The translations under genes were made by a program, and so were the position numbers. Of a DNA stretch of 64,000 nucleotides, positions 1 to 8,770 are shown one piece after another (positions within the stretch are counted from its first letter, which is position 1; each line of letters begins with the position of its first letter). Below the pieces are notes generated by a model. That model was not told the DNA's origin. It saw only the letters and a program-made list of their open reading frames with translations, and did no database searches. This stretch comes from an uncultured Lachnospiraceae bacterium (GTDB lineage Bacteria; Bacillota; Clostridia; Lachnospirales; Lachnospiraceae), in assembly GCA_910579495.1 (NCBI GenBank), contig CAJTVD010000007.1, positions 13,305 to 77,304 on the forward strand, given 5' to 3'.

Positions 1-652
1 TGAGGGCAGCCCCTATGGTATCTGCCAGCCCCTTGTGGGCGCCAAAAACCATAAGGCTCCCGGCAATGGCGGTAAAGCCCCCCGCAAGCGCCATTGCAGA
101 GCGGAACACATGTTTCACAGGAATGTTTTCCGTCGTCCGGTTATTTACGTCCATAAAATGAAGGAACTGCTGGAAAAAGTACCGCAGCAGGTATCCCACA
201 GCAAAACCCGTCCCCACATAAAGAAGGAAGCCGCTCCACGCCCCGCCCCCAAACCTGCCGTCAATCAGGTACAGCCCCCAGAAAACCAGGGCTGCGAAAG
301 CCGGGTGGGCAGCCTCCATCCCTGCCGCCAGCCCCTTCATCTTCCTGCTAAAGCTCATCAGGGTAATGGCCGCCAGAAGAAAAAACAGCAACGCCTTCTC
401 AGCAATCGCTTTATCCAGCAGGCAAAACCCGCCCCAGGGAAGCAGGTGCAGCAGCAGGAACACCCAGAAGCTTTCACACCGCTCCCTGGCCCCATAATAA
501 AAAAGAGGGACCAGGCCCAGGGCAAGCAAAATCCCAAAGTCCGGCGGGGTTTCAATGAAATCCCCCCACACCACTACTCCCAGGGCAAACAGGACCAGGA
601 AGTTTGCCATCTCCGCCAGGGCATTTTTAACAATCTCTATTTTACGGCTCAT
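1..652 (-). CDS. Membrane protein of MoxR/DUF58 operon (3' end off window)
   Basis: The frame is open from an ATG at 652 to the window edge, so at least 217 codons are present and the C-terminus is missing. The product starts MSRKIEIVKNALAE and has several hydrophobic helices (for example FLVLFALGVVVWG and ALLFFLLAAITLM), so it is a polytopic membrane protein. The start follows AGGAGGGG, which overlaps the DUF58 stop codon; the gap is only 5 nt, so translation is coupled. MoxR-DUF58 operons commonly continue with membrane and transglutaminase-type proteins, and this gene sits in that slot. I cannot name a specific family. Confidence 0.75.
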   Translation of the reverse strand, partial: MSRKIEIVKNALAEMANFLVLFALGVVVWGDFIETPPDFGILLALGLVPLFYYGARERCESFWVFLLLHLLPWGGFCLLDKAIAEKALLFFLLAAITLMSFSRKMKGLAAGMEAAHPAFAALVFWGLYLIDGRFGGGAWSGFLLYVGTGFAVGYLLRYFFQQFLHFMDVNNRTTENIPVKHVFRSAMALAGGFTAIAGSLMVFGAHKGLADTIGAAL

Positions 653-657
653 AACAA

Positions 658-1776
658 TCACCCCTCCTGCACATAAAGAGTACGCCCGGCAAGCTCCCAG
701 CCGGAAAGCTCCTCCTGCTTCGCCCCCACAGGGCAGACCCACACAAACCCTTCCCCCCGCTCCCTGTGAAAACGCCTTAGCACCTCCAGATAATCCTCAT
801 GTTTGTAGGCGGAGATAAAGACAGTATAAAGGGCGCTTCCCCCAAAAAGCTTTTCCCCCAGGCAGTCCCCAAACCTGGGAAGCTGCCCTTGTGCCTCCAG
901 CCGCGCCAGTGCCCGGTCTACCGCATCCACACTGGAAGCAGCATTCAGGCCTTCCAGGGAAAGAAGCTGCCCTGTAATGCAATCCCTGCCATTGGCATAA
1001 ACGCTCACCTGGATTCCCTGGATAAGGAATTCCCTGGCAAGGGCAGCGCAGAGGCTGATGGACATTTCCACAAGCTCCTGCCTTTTTAAAATATCGCTGT
1101 CCTCCAGGTTCATAAAAATCCGCAGGCTGCTTACCGTAGTGTGCTCCCTTTCATTCACCATCAGTTCATCCATCCTTGCGCTTGCTTTCCAGTTGATTTT
1201 CCTGATTTCATCCCAGGGCTCATATTCCCGAATCCCCCGGCAGGTAAAGGGATCCTCCAGCTCATACCTTCTGGCGGCAATCTCCCCGCTGATCTTCCGT
1301 AGCGCCGGTTCCAGCATTACCCCGGAAAGCATTTTGGGGGTTACATAAACCGCCGCGCCGCTTTTCCGGTAAGCTGTCATCTCTTCGGAAAAAAACAGGT
1401 CCGCCCCCACCAGGTCAATGCCCTCTATGGCATAATAGCCCCTTTGGGGGCAGGTAAGCTGGTGGGTCCTGGTGATTCTCTGGTAGGGCATTATGCTAAA
1501 CAGGTCATTCCGGTAATACCTGTCCGTCACCATCCCGTTCTCCCTGTCGGAAAACACCAGATGGCGGGAACACTGGAACTTTACTTTCAGGGAAGATAAG
1601 GGGAGCCTTTTGCGGTTTTCCACAACCTCCCATAGGCAGGTTGTCTCCCCTGCCCGCACCATTTCCTTCCCAAAACGGAGAAATACATAAACCTCCCTGC
1701 TCCACCAGCGGGCATATAACATTCTCTGGGCAAGGAAAAAACCGCCCCCCAATAATGCCGCCAAAATAATAACCAT
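658..1776 (-). CDS. DUF58 domain protein
   Basis: A 372-residue protein with an N-terminal membrane helix (MVIILAALLGGGFFLAQ). The DUF58 signature YEPWDEIRKINWKASAR followed by LMVNERE lies in the middle and heads a vWA-like C-terminal region. DUF58 proteins accompany MoxR AAA+ ATPases and are thought to act in assembly or activation of envelope proteins. I chose the ATG at 1776 because GGGAGGGGG precedes it; the longer reading frame begins with a TTG at 1818 inside the moxR gene and has no clear ribosome binding site. It lies 28 nt after moxR and 5 nt before the next membrane protein. Confidence 0.9.
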   Translation of the reverse strand: MVIILAALLGGGFFLAQRMLYARWWSREVYVFLRFGKEMVRAGETTCLWEVVENRKRLPLSSLKVKFQCSRHLVFSDRENGMVTDRYYRNDLFSIMPYQRITRTHQLTCPQRGYYAIEGIDLVGADLFFSEEMTAYRKSGAAVYVTPKMLSGVMLEPALRKISGEIAARRYELEDPFTCRGIREYEPWDEIRKINWKASARMDELMVNEREHTTVSSLRIFMNLEDSDILKRQELVEMSISLCAALAREFLIQGIQVSVYANGRDCITGQLLSLEGLNAASSVDAVDRALARLEAQGQLPRFGDCLGEKLFGGSALYTVFISAYKHEDYLEVLRRFHRERGEGFVWVCPVGAKQEELSGWELAGRTLYVQEG

Positions 1777-1804
1777 GCCCTTTCCCCCTCCCTTATAAAC
1801 ACTT

Positions 1805-2761
1805 CTACCTAAGGCCAAAATCCTCAGTGGGGGCCTTGGCCTGTTCCAGGATCTCCCGGACCACCTCTTCTGCCTCCTGGCCGCTGTGCTGGCCGTAGCC
1901 CAGCTTCATCCGGTGGGCAAGGACCGGCACTGCCAGGGCCTTTACATCGTCGGGTATGCAAAAGCCCCTTCCCTCCAGCGCCGCATATGCCTTCACCGCA
2001 CGCAGGAAGGCCAGGGTCCCCCTGGGGCTTACCCCCATCACCACCCGGCCATCCTCCCTGGTGGCCGCCACAATCTCCACCATATATTTTTCAATCTCCG
2101 GATGGACAAACACCTGCTTTACCGCCTCTTTCGCCTGCCCCAGCAGGGAGAGGGAGGCCACAGGGGAAAGGCTCCCGAAGGGATCCTCCTTCATAAACCG
2201 CTCCATGATGGCAACCTCCTCCTCCCGGCCCGGCATTCCCAGGGAGAGCTTTAACATAAAACGGTCAAGCTGGGCTTCCGGCAGGGGAAAGGTCCCTGCA
2301 GTTTCCACCGGGTTCTGGGTGGCAATGACGAAAAAGGGATCCCCCAGGGGTAAGCTTTCCCCGTCAATGGTCACCTGCCGCTCCTCCATACATTCCAAAA
2401 GCCCGGACTGGGTCCTGGGGGTTGCCCTGTTGATCTCGTCCGCCAGAAGGATATTTGTGAACACCGGCCCCTTCCTCAGCTCAAACTCGCCGCTTTTGCG
2501 GTTATACACATTCATCCCCGTTACATCCCCCGGAAGCAGATCCGGGGTGAACTGGATCCTTGCAAACTTCCCCTCCAGGGATGCCGCCAGGGACCTGGCC
2601 AGCTTCGTCTTTCCCGTCCCGGGCATATCCTCAAGGAGCACATGGCCGTCCGCCAAAAGGGCGGCCAGCATCAGCCTTATGGTGCCCTCCCTGCCAACAA
2701 TGACCCTGCCGATATTCTCCCTAAGGCTTTTCCCAATCTCTTCCACCTGCTCTGTCTTCAT
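1805..2761 (-). CDS. MoxR family AAA+ ATPase
   Basis: 318 residues. Walker A is MPGTGKT at residues 46-52. Walker B reads ILLADEINRA and is followed by the MoxR-typical RTQSGLLECMEERQVT segment; a sensor region ATQNPVETAG and an arginine-rich C-terminal lid complete the AAA_3 architecture. MoxR ATPases are chaperone-like and work with vWA/DUF58 partners, here encoded just downstream. The ATG at 2761 is preceded by GGAAGGGAGAGG; the longer frame (to 2842) runs into the atp terminator hairpin and is not credible. First gene of its operon. Confidence 0.93.
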   Translation of the reverse strand: MKTEQVEEIGKSLRENIGRVIVGREGTIRLMLAALLADGHVLLEDMPGTGKTKLARSLAASLEGKFARIQFTPDLLPGDVTGMNVYNRKSGEFELRKGPVFTNILLADEINRATPRTQSGLLECMEERQVTIDGESLPLGDPFFVIATQNPVETAGTFPLPEAQLDRFMLKLSLGMPGREEEVAIMERFMKEDPFGSLSPVASLSLLGQAKEAVKQVFVHPEIEKYMVEIVAATREDGRVVMGVSPRGTLAFLRAVKAYAALEGRGFCIPDDVKALAVPVLAHRMKLGYGQHSGQEAEEVVREILEQAKAPTEDFGLR

Positions 2762-2822
2762 ACTACCTCTCCCTTCCCTGGTCCTCCCGGTGCCTGCGCG
2801 GCGGGCCGGCCTATTGTAACAC

Positions 2823-2854
2823 AAAGAGGTATATATTTCCATATATACCTCTTT
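2823..2854 (-). terminator. Terminator of the ATP synthase operon
   Basis: A perfect 14-bp inverted repeat (2823-2836 and 2841-2854, arm AAAGAGGTATATAT, 4-nt loop), 20 nt past the atpC stop. On the minus strand it is followed by TTTGTGTT, a modest T-tract. Confidence 0.75.
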
Positions 2855-2873
2855 CCAATGTCATATTTCAGGC

Positions 2874-3278
2874 TTATTTAATCACATGGATACGTGCAAG
2901 GGCTCTCTGCAAAGCAGTTTCCGCCCGTAAAATATCCGTTTCCGGGGTTTTACTGCGCAGCCTCTCTTCCGCACGGCCCCTTGCAGCCTCCGCCCTCTGT
3001 TTATCAATCTCCTCCGGCCATTCCACGATCTCCGCCAGTATTACCACCTTATCCTGCAGGATCTCCGCAAACCCTGCATGAAGGGCGGCTTCTTTCGTGC
3101 CGCCTTCTTCACTGATGGTAAGGATGCCAGGGCTTACAATCACCGTCATAGGAACATGTTTCTTATAAATGCCAATCTCCCCTTCGGTAGTGTTAAACTC
3201 TACCATGGAGACCTGCCCTTCATAAAACACGCGGTCGGGGGTGATGATCCTCAATGTAAATAAATTCGTATCTGCCAT
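2874..3278 (-). CDS. atpC: F1Fo ATP synthase epsilon subunit
   Basis: 134 residues, the usual length. The N-terminal beta-sandwich begins ADTNLFTLRIITPDRVFYEG and contains the conserved TTEGEIGIYKKHVP stretch; a two-helix C-terminal domain rich in Arg/Glu/Ala follows (RAEAARGRAEERL). Epsilon is part of the central stalk of the rotary ATPase and couples rotation to catalysis; its C-terminal helices can inhibit ATP hydrolysis. Last gene of the atp operon, 16 nt after atpD and just before the operon terminator. Confidence 0.97.
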   Translation of the reverse strand: MADTNLFTLRIITPDRVFYEGQVSMVEFNTTEGEIGIYKKHVPMTVIVSPGILTISEEGGTKEAALHAGFAEILQDKVVILAEIVEWPEEIDKQRAEAARGRAEERLRSKTPETDILRAETALQRALARIHVIK

Positions 3279-3294
3279 CTGCTTCCTCCCGAAA

Positions 3295-4704
3295 TTATTT
3301 TACCCGGGCAAGCACATCGTCAATACTCCCGGCATTTAAGAAATAGCTCTCAGGGATATCGTCATGCTTTCCTTCCAGAATCTCCCTGAATCCGCGGATC
3401 GTCTCATTAATCGGCACATATTTCCCTTCCAGCCCGGTGAACTGCCCTGCCACGAAGAATGGCTGGGATAAAAACCTCTGTACCTTTCTGGCACGGGATA
3501 CCACCAGTTTATCGCTTTCGGACAATTCATCCATACCCAGGATAGCAATAATATCCTGCAGTTCCTTGTATTTCTGGAGAATCTCCTGTACCCCCCTGGC
3601 AGTCATATAATGGTCCTCGCCCAAAATTCTGGGATCCAGGATCCTGGAAGTGGATTCCAGCGGGTCCACCGCAGGATAAATACCCAGCTCCACAATAGAC
3701 CTGGAAAGAACGGTGGTTGCATCCAGATGGGCAAAGGTCGTCGCAGGCGCCGGGTCTGTCAGGTCATCCGCAGGCACATATACTGCCTGGACGGAAGTGA
3801 TAGAACCGTTTTTGGTGGATGTAATACGCTCCTGAAGGGCACCCATTTCTGTCTGCAGGGTAGGCTGGTATCCTACCGCCGAAGGCATACGTCCCAACAG
3901 GGCGGACACCTCGGAACCCGCCTGGGTGAAACGGAAAATATTATCAATGAAAAGCAGCACATCCTTGCCGCCCTTGTCACGGAAATACTCTGCCATGGTA
4001 AGGCCTGATAAGCCCACCCTCATCCTGGCACCGGGGGGCTCGTTCATCTGCCCGAACACCATGGTGGTCTTGTCAATAACCCCGGACTCAATCATTTCAT
4101 GGTAAAGGTCGTTCCCCTCCCTGGTTCTTTCCCCAACGCCGGTAAACACGGAATAACCGCCGTGCTCTGTAGCGATATTACGGATCAGCTCCTGGATCAG
4201 CACCGTCTTACCAACGCCCGCGCCCCCGAAAAGCCCGATCTTTCCACCCTTCTGGTAAGGGCACAGAAGGTCTACCACCTTAATGCCGGTCTCCAGAAGT
4301 TCCTGCTGGGTTGACTGCTCCACAAATTCCGGGGCTGCCCTGTGTATAGGTTCATAATCCACGCCTTTCGGGGCAGGCTTATTGTCAATGGGATTTCCCA
4401 GGACATTAAACATACGCCCCAGGGTATTTTCCCCTACCGGGACGCTGATGGGAGCCCCTGTGGCGATGGCTTCCATCCCTCTTACCAGCCCGTCGGTCGA
4501 ACCCATGGCAATACACCTTACCGTATCGTCGCCTAAGTGCTGGGCTACCTCAACGATAAGCTCCCCGCCATCCTGTAAAGGGATCTTGATCGCCTCGTTG
4601 ATTTCCGGCAGCCTGCCATCGGTGAACTTTATATCCAGAACGGCGCTGATAATCTGTGTAATTTTTCCCGGGCAGCTATTCTTGCCCGTATTTTTATCTG
4701 CCAT
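3295..4704 (-). CDS. atpD: F1Fo ATP synthase beta subunit
   Basis: 469 residues, catalytic subunit of F1. The P-loop GGAGVGKTVLIQEL, the GERTREGNDLYHEM segment with the catalytic Glu, and the ALLGRMPSAVGYQPTL stretch are all intact. The ATG at 4704 has GGAGG five nucleotides upstream and gives standard beta length; the open frame extends to a GTG at 4749 that would add 15 atypical residues. Lies between atpG and atpC in the standard order. Confidence 0.98.
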   Translation of the reverse strand: MADKNTGKNSCPGKITQIISAVLDIKFTDGRLPEINEAIKIPLQDGGELIVEVAQHLGDDTVRCIAMGSTDGLVRGMEAIATGAPISVPVGENTLGRMFNVLGNPIDNKPAPKGVDYEPIHRAAPEFVEQSTQQELLETGIKVVDLLCPYQKGGKIGLFGGAGVGKTVLIQELIRNIATEHGGYSVFTGVGERTREGNDLYHEMIESGVIDKTTMVFGQMNEPPGARMRVGLSGLTMAEYFRDKGGKDVLLFIDNIFRFTQAGSEVSALLGRMPSAVGYQPTLQTEMGALQERITSTKNGSITSVQAVYVPADDLTDPAPATTFAHLDATTVLSRSIVELGIYPAVDPLESTSRILDPRILGEDHYMTARGVQEILQKYKELQDIIAILGMDELSESDKLVVSRARKVQRFLSQPFFVAGQFTGLEGKYVPINETIRGFREILEGKHDDIPESYFLNAGSIDDVLARVK

Positions 4705-4794
4705 TTTTCCTCCATTCCTGCCCGGCAAACACCTGGCAATTTTTTTCACACTGCTGGGGAGGCACCTGAAAATAACTGCATTTCCAGGCGCCTC

Positions 4795-5661
4795 CTAGGA
4801 AATTGCATTCGCTCCTGCAATAATTTCCGTCAGCTCCTGGGTAATGGACCCCTGGCGCGCTCTGTTGTACAGCAGAGTCAAACTCTCTATCATTTCTTCT
4901 GCGTTGCTGGTAGCCGAATCCATGGCCTGCATCCTGGCCCCGTTTTCACTGGCTACCGCCTCAATCATACCGCCGTAAATCAGGCTGGTTATATATTTAG
5001 GTATAAGCAGATTTAAAGCTTCCTCATCCTCCGGTTCGAAGTTCATAAGAGCCCCGCCCTTTTCCTGCTCCTCCCCGCCTGCCCCTTCCTCCTCATGGAC
5101 TTCCACAGGAAGAAGCTTTAACAGGGTAGGCACATGGACTACCGTATTCTTAAACGCGGTGTAGGCAAGGTAAATCTCACTGATCTCACCTTTGGAAAAA
5201 GCCTCCAGTACTGTCTTACTGATTGCCATGGCGTCTACATAGGCAGGTTCCTCAATCACGTCCGAATAATCCGCCCTGATTTCATACTGCTTCTGCAGCG
5301 CCTCCTTTCCCTTTTTGCCGATTGCATAAATGGCCAGGTCCTCTCCTGCCAGATGGCCCCTTGTGACCAGTTTAATCACATTGGAGTTGTATCCGCCTGC
5401 AAGCCCTCTGTTGGAAGTAATCACAATCACCGCTTTCTTGCCGGACTCCCCGGATTTTAAAAACCGGTGGTCCAGATTCTGCGTCTTCTTCAAGATAGAG
5501 ACAACTGTTTCATACATACAGCGGAAATAGTCCCTGGATTTCTCTGCATTTTGTTTTGCTCTCTGCAGCTTAACAGTGGAAACAAGCTTCATGGCCTTGG
5601 TAATCTGCTGGGTGCTCTGGATACTGCCCTTACGCCTTTTTATGTCTCGCATTGAAGCCAT
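4795..5661 (-). CDS. atpG: F1Fo ATP synthase gamma subunit
   Basis: 288 residues. Characteristic N-terminus MRDIKRRKGSIQSTQQITKAM and C-terminus ITQELTEIIAGANAI, the two halves of the coiled coil that forms the rotating shaft. The middle contains the SNRGLAGGYN motif. An acidic, Gly-rich insertion (EEEGAGGEEQEKGG) around residue 190-205 is a little longer than in model organisms. The start at 5661 has TTAGGTGA upstream. Confidence 0.97.
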   Translation of the reverse strand: MASMRDIKRRKGSIQSTQQITKAMKLVSTVKLQRAKQNAEKSRDYFRCMYETVVSILKKTQNLDHRFLKSGESGKKAVIVITSNRGLAGGYNSNVIKLVTRGHLAGEDLAIYAIGKKGKEALQKQYEIRADYSDVIEEPAYVDAMAISKTVLEAFSKGEISEIYLAYTAFKNTVVHVPTLLKLLPVEVHEEEGAGGEEQEKGGALMNFEPEDEEALNLLIPKYITSLIYGGMIEAVASENGARMQAMDSATSNAEEMIESLTLLYNRARQGSITQELTEIIAGANAIS

Positions 5662-5715
5662 AATGTCACCTAATCCTTATCTTTTTCCCTAAGGAAAAGC
5701 CCGCAGGCTTTCTCC

Positions 5716-7224
5716 TTATTTTAAAAACGCCGCTTTGAACTCTTCTATCGCTTTCTTTAAGGTATCCTCGGTTTTGTCTGAGATCACCTTTTCCTTTGCA
5801 ATGGCATCAGGGACCTGGGGATACTTGGTATTCAAAAATTCAAAGAACCCTTCCTCAAATCTTGTAATGTCCTCTGTAGGCACATCCAGCAGATACTTGT
5901 TAGTAGCCGCATAAATAATGATGACCTGGTACTGCACCGGCATGGGCTGGTACTGGGGCTGCTTCAGGATTTCCTTAATCCTTTCACCCTGGGCAAGCTT
6001 TTCCTTGGTATCCGCATCCAGTTCCGAACCAAACTGGGCAAAGGCTGCAAGCTCCCTGTACTGGGCAAGCTCCACACGGATAGGTGCCGCAATCTTCTTC
6101 ATAGCCTTAATCTGTGCCGCGCCCCCTACACGGGATACGGAAAGGCCTGCGTTAACTGCCGGCCGGAAACCGGAATTGAACATTTCCGTTTCCAGATAAA
6201 TCTGCCCGTCTGTAATGGAAATAACATTGGTCGGAATATAAGCGGACACGTCACCCGCCTGGGTCTCAATGATAGGAAGTGCAGTGAGGGAACCTCCCCC
6301 GTATTCCTCGCTCATCCTTGCCGCACGTTCAAGCAGCCTTGAATGCAGGTAGAAAACGTCGCCGGGGTACGCTTCACGCCCGGGAGGACGTTTCAGCAGC
6401 AGGGACAGGGTACGGTAAGCCGCTGCATGTTTACTTAAATCATCGTAAACAACCAGCACATCCTCCCCCTTCTCCATCCACTCTTCGCCGATGGCGCATC
6501 CGGAATAAGGGGCAATATACTGCAAAGGCGCCAGCTCGCTTGCCGCAGCAGCAACTACCGTAGTATAAGCCATTGCGCCGGACTCCTCCAGGGTATTTAC
6601 GATAGATGCCACAGTTGAGGCTTTCTGCCCGATAGCAACATAAATACACTTAACCCCCTGGCCCTTCTGGTTAATAATGGTATCAATAGCAATGGCAGTC
6701 TTGCCTGTCTGCCTGTCGCCGATGATCAGCTCACGCTGCCCCCTTCCGATGGGTACCATGGAGTCAATTGCCTTGATTCCCGTCTGCAGGGGCGTATCAA
6801 CAGACTTTCTGGTGATAACGCCTGAAGCTACTCTTTCAATCTTACGATATTTATCTGTCTGTATAGGGCCCTTCCCGTCAATAGGCTGGCCCAGCGCATT
6901 TACTACACGTCCTGACATGGCATCGCCTACAGGAACCTCAACAACGCGCCCGGTGGTCTTAACCGTGTCGCCTTCATTGATATTCTTCTGGCTTCCCAAA
7001 AGTACCGCACCCACGTTATCTTCTTCCAGGTTTAGCACCATTCCGTATACTTCACCGGGGAATTCCAAAAGCTCTCCCTGCATTGCGTTTTCCAGACCAT
7101 GTACACGGGCTATACCGTCGGCAACCTGGATAACCGTGCCGACGTCCGAAACTTCCAGTTCGGAAGCATATCTTTTAATCTGCTCCTTAATCACAGAGCT
7201 GATTTCTTCCGGTCTTAAATTCAT
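5716..7224 (-). CDS. atpA: F1Fo ATP synthase alpha subunit
   Basis: 502 residues, regulatory nucleotide-binding subunit of F1. P-loop GDRQTGKTAIAIDT; N-terminus MNLRPEEISSVIKEQIKRY; the segment PAVNAGLSVSRVGGAAQ is the alpha-family signature. It forms the alpha3beta3 hexamer with AtpD. Lies 66 nt after atpH and 54 nt before atpG. Confidence 0.98.
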   Translation of the reverse strand: MNLRPEEISSVIKEQIKRYASELEVSDVGTVIQVADGIARVHGLENAMQGELLEFPGEVYGMVLNLEEDNVGAVLLGSQKNINEGDTVKTTGRVVEVPVGDAMSGRVVNALGQPIDGKGPIQTDKYRKIERVASGVITRKSVDTPLQTGIKAIDSMVPIGRGQRELIIGDRQTGKTAIAIDTIINQKGQGVKCIYVAIGQKASTVASIVNTLEESGAMAYTTVVAAAASELAPLQYIAPYSGCAIGEEWMEKGEDVLVVYDDLSKHAAAYRTLSLLLKRPPGREAYPGDVFYLHSRLLERAARMSEEYGGGSLTALPIIETQAGDVSAYIPTNVISITDGQIYLETEMFNSGFRPAVNAGLSVSRVGGAAQIKAMKKIAAPIRVELAQYRELAAFAQFGSELDADTKEKLAQGERIKEILKQPQYQPMPVQYQVIIIYAATNKYLLDVPTEDITRFEEGFFEFLNTKYPQVPDAIAKEKVISDKTEDTLKKAIEEFKAAFLK

Positions 7225-7290
7225 GGTTCTTACGCACCTTTCTGTTACTTTCTATTATGTGAGAAGCTGCCTGCAGGGCCAAAACCTCTT

Positions 7291-7836
7291 TTACACCTGC
7301 ACTTTCAGCAGCTCCCGCTGCAATTCTGACAGCTTGCTTCTCACACTGCCGTCAACCACACGGTCGCCGATACGGATGACCATGCCCCCAATCAGGGCGC
7401 TGTCCACCTGATAGTGCATCTCCATTTTCTGGAAAGATGTGGTACCCAGCAGCTTCGACTCTATTTCTTTTTTCTTTGCTTCACTCAATTCAAGGGCAGT
7501 GGACACATAAGCAATCCCGATTCCCTTAAGCTGTTTCACCTTATCCACAAAATAATCCAGAATGGCATCAATTTCCCCATATCTGTCCTTTGCAACGATC
7601 AGATCCAGGAAACCAAGCAGCTCCCTGGATATCCGCCCCTCAAAAACTTCCCCAAGGACTTTTAACTTCTCTTCCTTCAGGATCTTGGGGTGGTTCATCA
7701 GCCTGCCAAAATCGGGGTTTTCCAGAAGAAGCTCCCTGAGCTGGATGACCTCGCCCAAAAACGCCTCTTCCCTGCCCTCTTCCACAGCCAGTTCAAACAA
7801 AGCTTCACCATATGTTGCGCCAACTAGCTTTGCCAT
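7291..7836 (-). CDS. atpH: F1Fo ATP synthase delta subunit
   Basis: 181 residues of the OSCP/delta family. It has the N-terminal helical bundle (KLVGATYGEALFELAVEEGR) and the C-terminal IGGMVIRIGDRVVDGSVRS motif that defines delta. It links the peripheral stalk (subunit b) to the top of F1. The start overlaps the end of atpF by 13 nt, so the two are translationally coupled. Confidence 0.96.
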   Translation of the reverse strand: MAKLVGATYGEALFELAVEEGREEAFLGEVIQLRELLLENPDFGRLMNHPKILKEEKLKVLGEVFEGRISRELLGFLDLIVAKDRYGEIDAILDYFVDKVKQLKGIGIAYVSTALELSEAKKKEIESKLLGTTSFQKMEMHYQVDSALIGGMVIRIGDRVVDGSVRSKLSELQRELLKVQV

Positions 7837-8342
7837 GTACTCTCACCTATTTCCTTTAACGTTTCATTTACCAGGCTTTCCTGTATGGTTGTATTGATAG
7901 ATGCTTTTACTACCTTACCCGCCATCATGGAAGCAAGGACTACCATTTCACGTTTCACATCGTCAGCCGCTTTCTGCTTCTCCAGCTCTGCTTCCACCTT
8001 CGCCCGTTCAATAACCCTGGCAGCTTCCGCTTTCGCCTCTGCGATGATTTTATTTTCATTATCCAGTGCACGCTTCCTGGCATCGCTTAAAATTTCTTCC
8101 GCTTCTTTATCAATATTCTTAAGCTTCTCCTCATAAGAAAGCTTAAGGCTTGCGGCGTCTTTCTTATCCTTCGCCGCCGTCTCCAGCTCATCCTTTATCT
8201 TGGCCTGCCGCTTCGCCATCATTTCCCTTACAGGGTTAAACAGAAAATACGACGCTGCCAGAAAAAGCACAAAGACCGCGATGATCATAAGCGTAGCATC
8301 CGCCAGAAGCTGCAGGTCCAGGTCAAACAATCTGGGTTCCAT
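7824..8342 (-). CDS. atpF: F1Fo ATP synthase b subunit
   Basis: 172 residues: one N-terminal membrane helix (ATLMIIAVFVLFLAASYFLF) followed by a long, highly charged helix rich in Ala/Lys/Glu, the peripheral-stalk coiled coil. The junction FNPVREMMAKRQAKI is typical. AGGAGG lies just upstream of the ATG at 8342. Overlaps atpH at its 3' end. Confidence 0.96.
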   Translation of the reverse strand: MEPRLFDLDLQLLADATLMIIAVFVLFLAASYFLFNPVREMMAKRQAKIKDELETAAKDKKDAASLKLSYEEKLKNIDKEAEEILSDARKRALDNENKIIAEAKAEAARVIERAKVEAELEKQKAADDVKREMVVLASMMAGKVVKASINTTIQESLVNETLKEIGESTWQS

Positions 8343-8386
8343 CCGTAAACCTCCTTTCCTTCTCCCTATTCGCGCCCGCCCAAACC

Positions 8387-8400
8387 GGGGGACCTCCCCC
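8387..8400 (-). other. Intercistronic hairpin between atpE and atpF
   Basis: The 107-nt gap between atpE and atpF is GC-rich and contains a G5/C5 stem with a 4-nt loop (GGGGG AGGT CCCCC on the minus strand). No T-tract follows, so it is unlikely to be a full terminator. It could stabilise or process the mRNA and help set c-subunit excess; this is inference. Confidence 0.35.
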
Positions 8401-8449
8401 TTCCAGGAAATTCATCCCCTGGGGGCTTCTTTCTCTGGGATCCCCGTTT

Positions 8450-8713
8450 TTATTGGGCAGCTCCCAAAAGGGGCCTAACGAACAGCAGAAGAATCGCTAC
8501 CAGCAACCCGTACAAACCGGTGGTCTCTGCCACCGCCTGGCCAAGAAGCATGGTGGATGTAATATCAGACTTTGCCCCGGGATTCCTTCCCACTGCTGCA
8601 GCCGCATGGCCTGCCGCAATACCCTGGCCTACACCAGGCCCGATACCGGCGATAACCGCCAGGCCTGCGCCGATTGCTGAACAACCTAAAATAAAATTCG
8701 TGTTAAAATCCAT
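8450..8713 (-). CDS. atpE: F1Fo ATP synthase c subunit, sodium-type ion site
   Basis: 87 residues in two membrane helices with the polar loop GRNPGAK. Ion-site residues are Q30 (helix 1, GPGVGQG) and V61, E63, T64, T65, Y68 (helix 2, GQAVAETTGLY). These line up with Q32, V63, E65, S66, T67 and Y70 of the sodium-binding c ring of Ilyobacter tartaricus, with a conservative Ser-to-Thr change. The c ring carries the coupling ion and turns the rotor. Sodium use is an inference from the signature. Confidence 0.97.
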   Translation of the reverse strand: MDFNTNFILGCSAIGAGLAVIAGIGPGVGQGIAAGHAAAAVGRNPGAKSDITSTMLLGQAVAETTGLYGLLVAILLLFVRPLLGAAQ

Positions 8714-8770
8714 TTTTGTTTCCTCCTTAACGCTTTTTACACCCTATTCAGTTTTGTTGTTTTCCGGCGG

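Noticed and set aside
2762..2842. 27-residue N-terminal extension of MoxR
   Set aside because: It would begin inside the atp terminator hairpin and has no ribosome site; the ATG at 2761 has one.
6318..7411. Several plus-strand frames of 80-240 codons across the atp genes
   Set aside because: All are antisense shadows of conserved ATP synthase subunits; length comes from the GC-biased third positions of the real genes.
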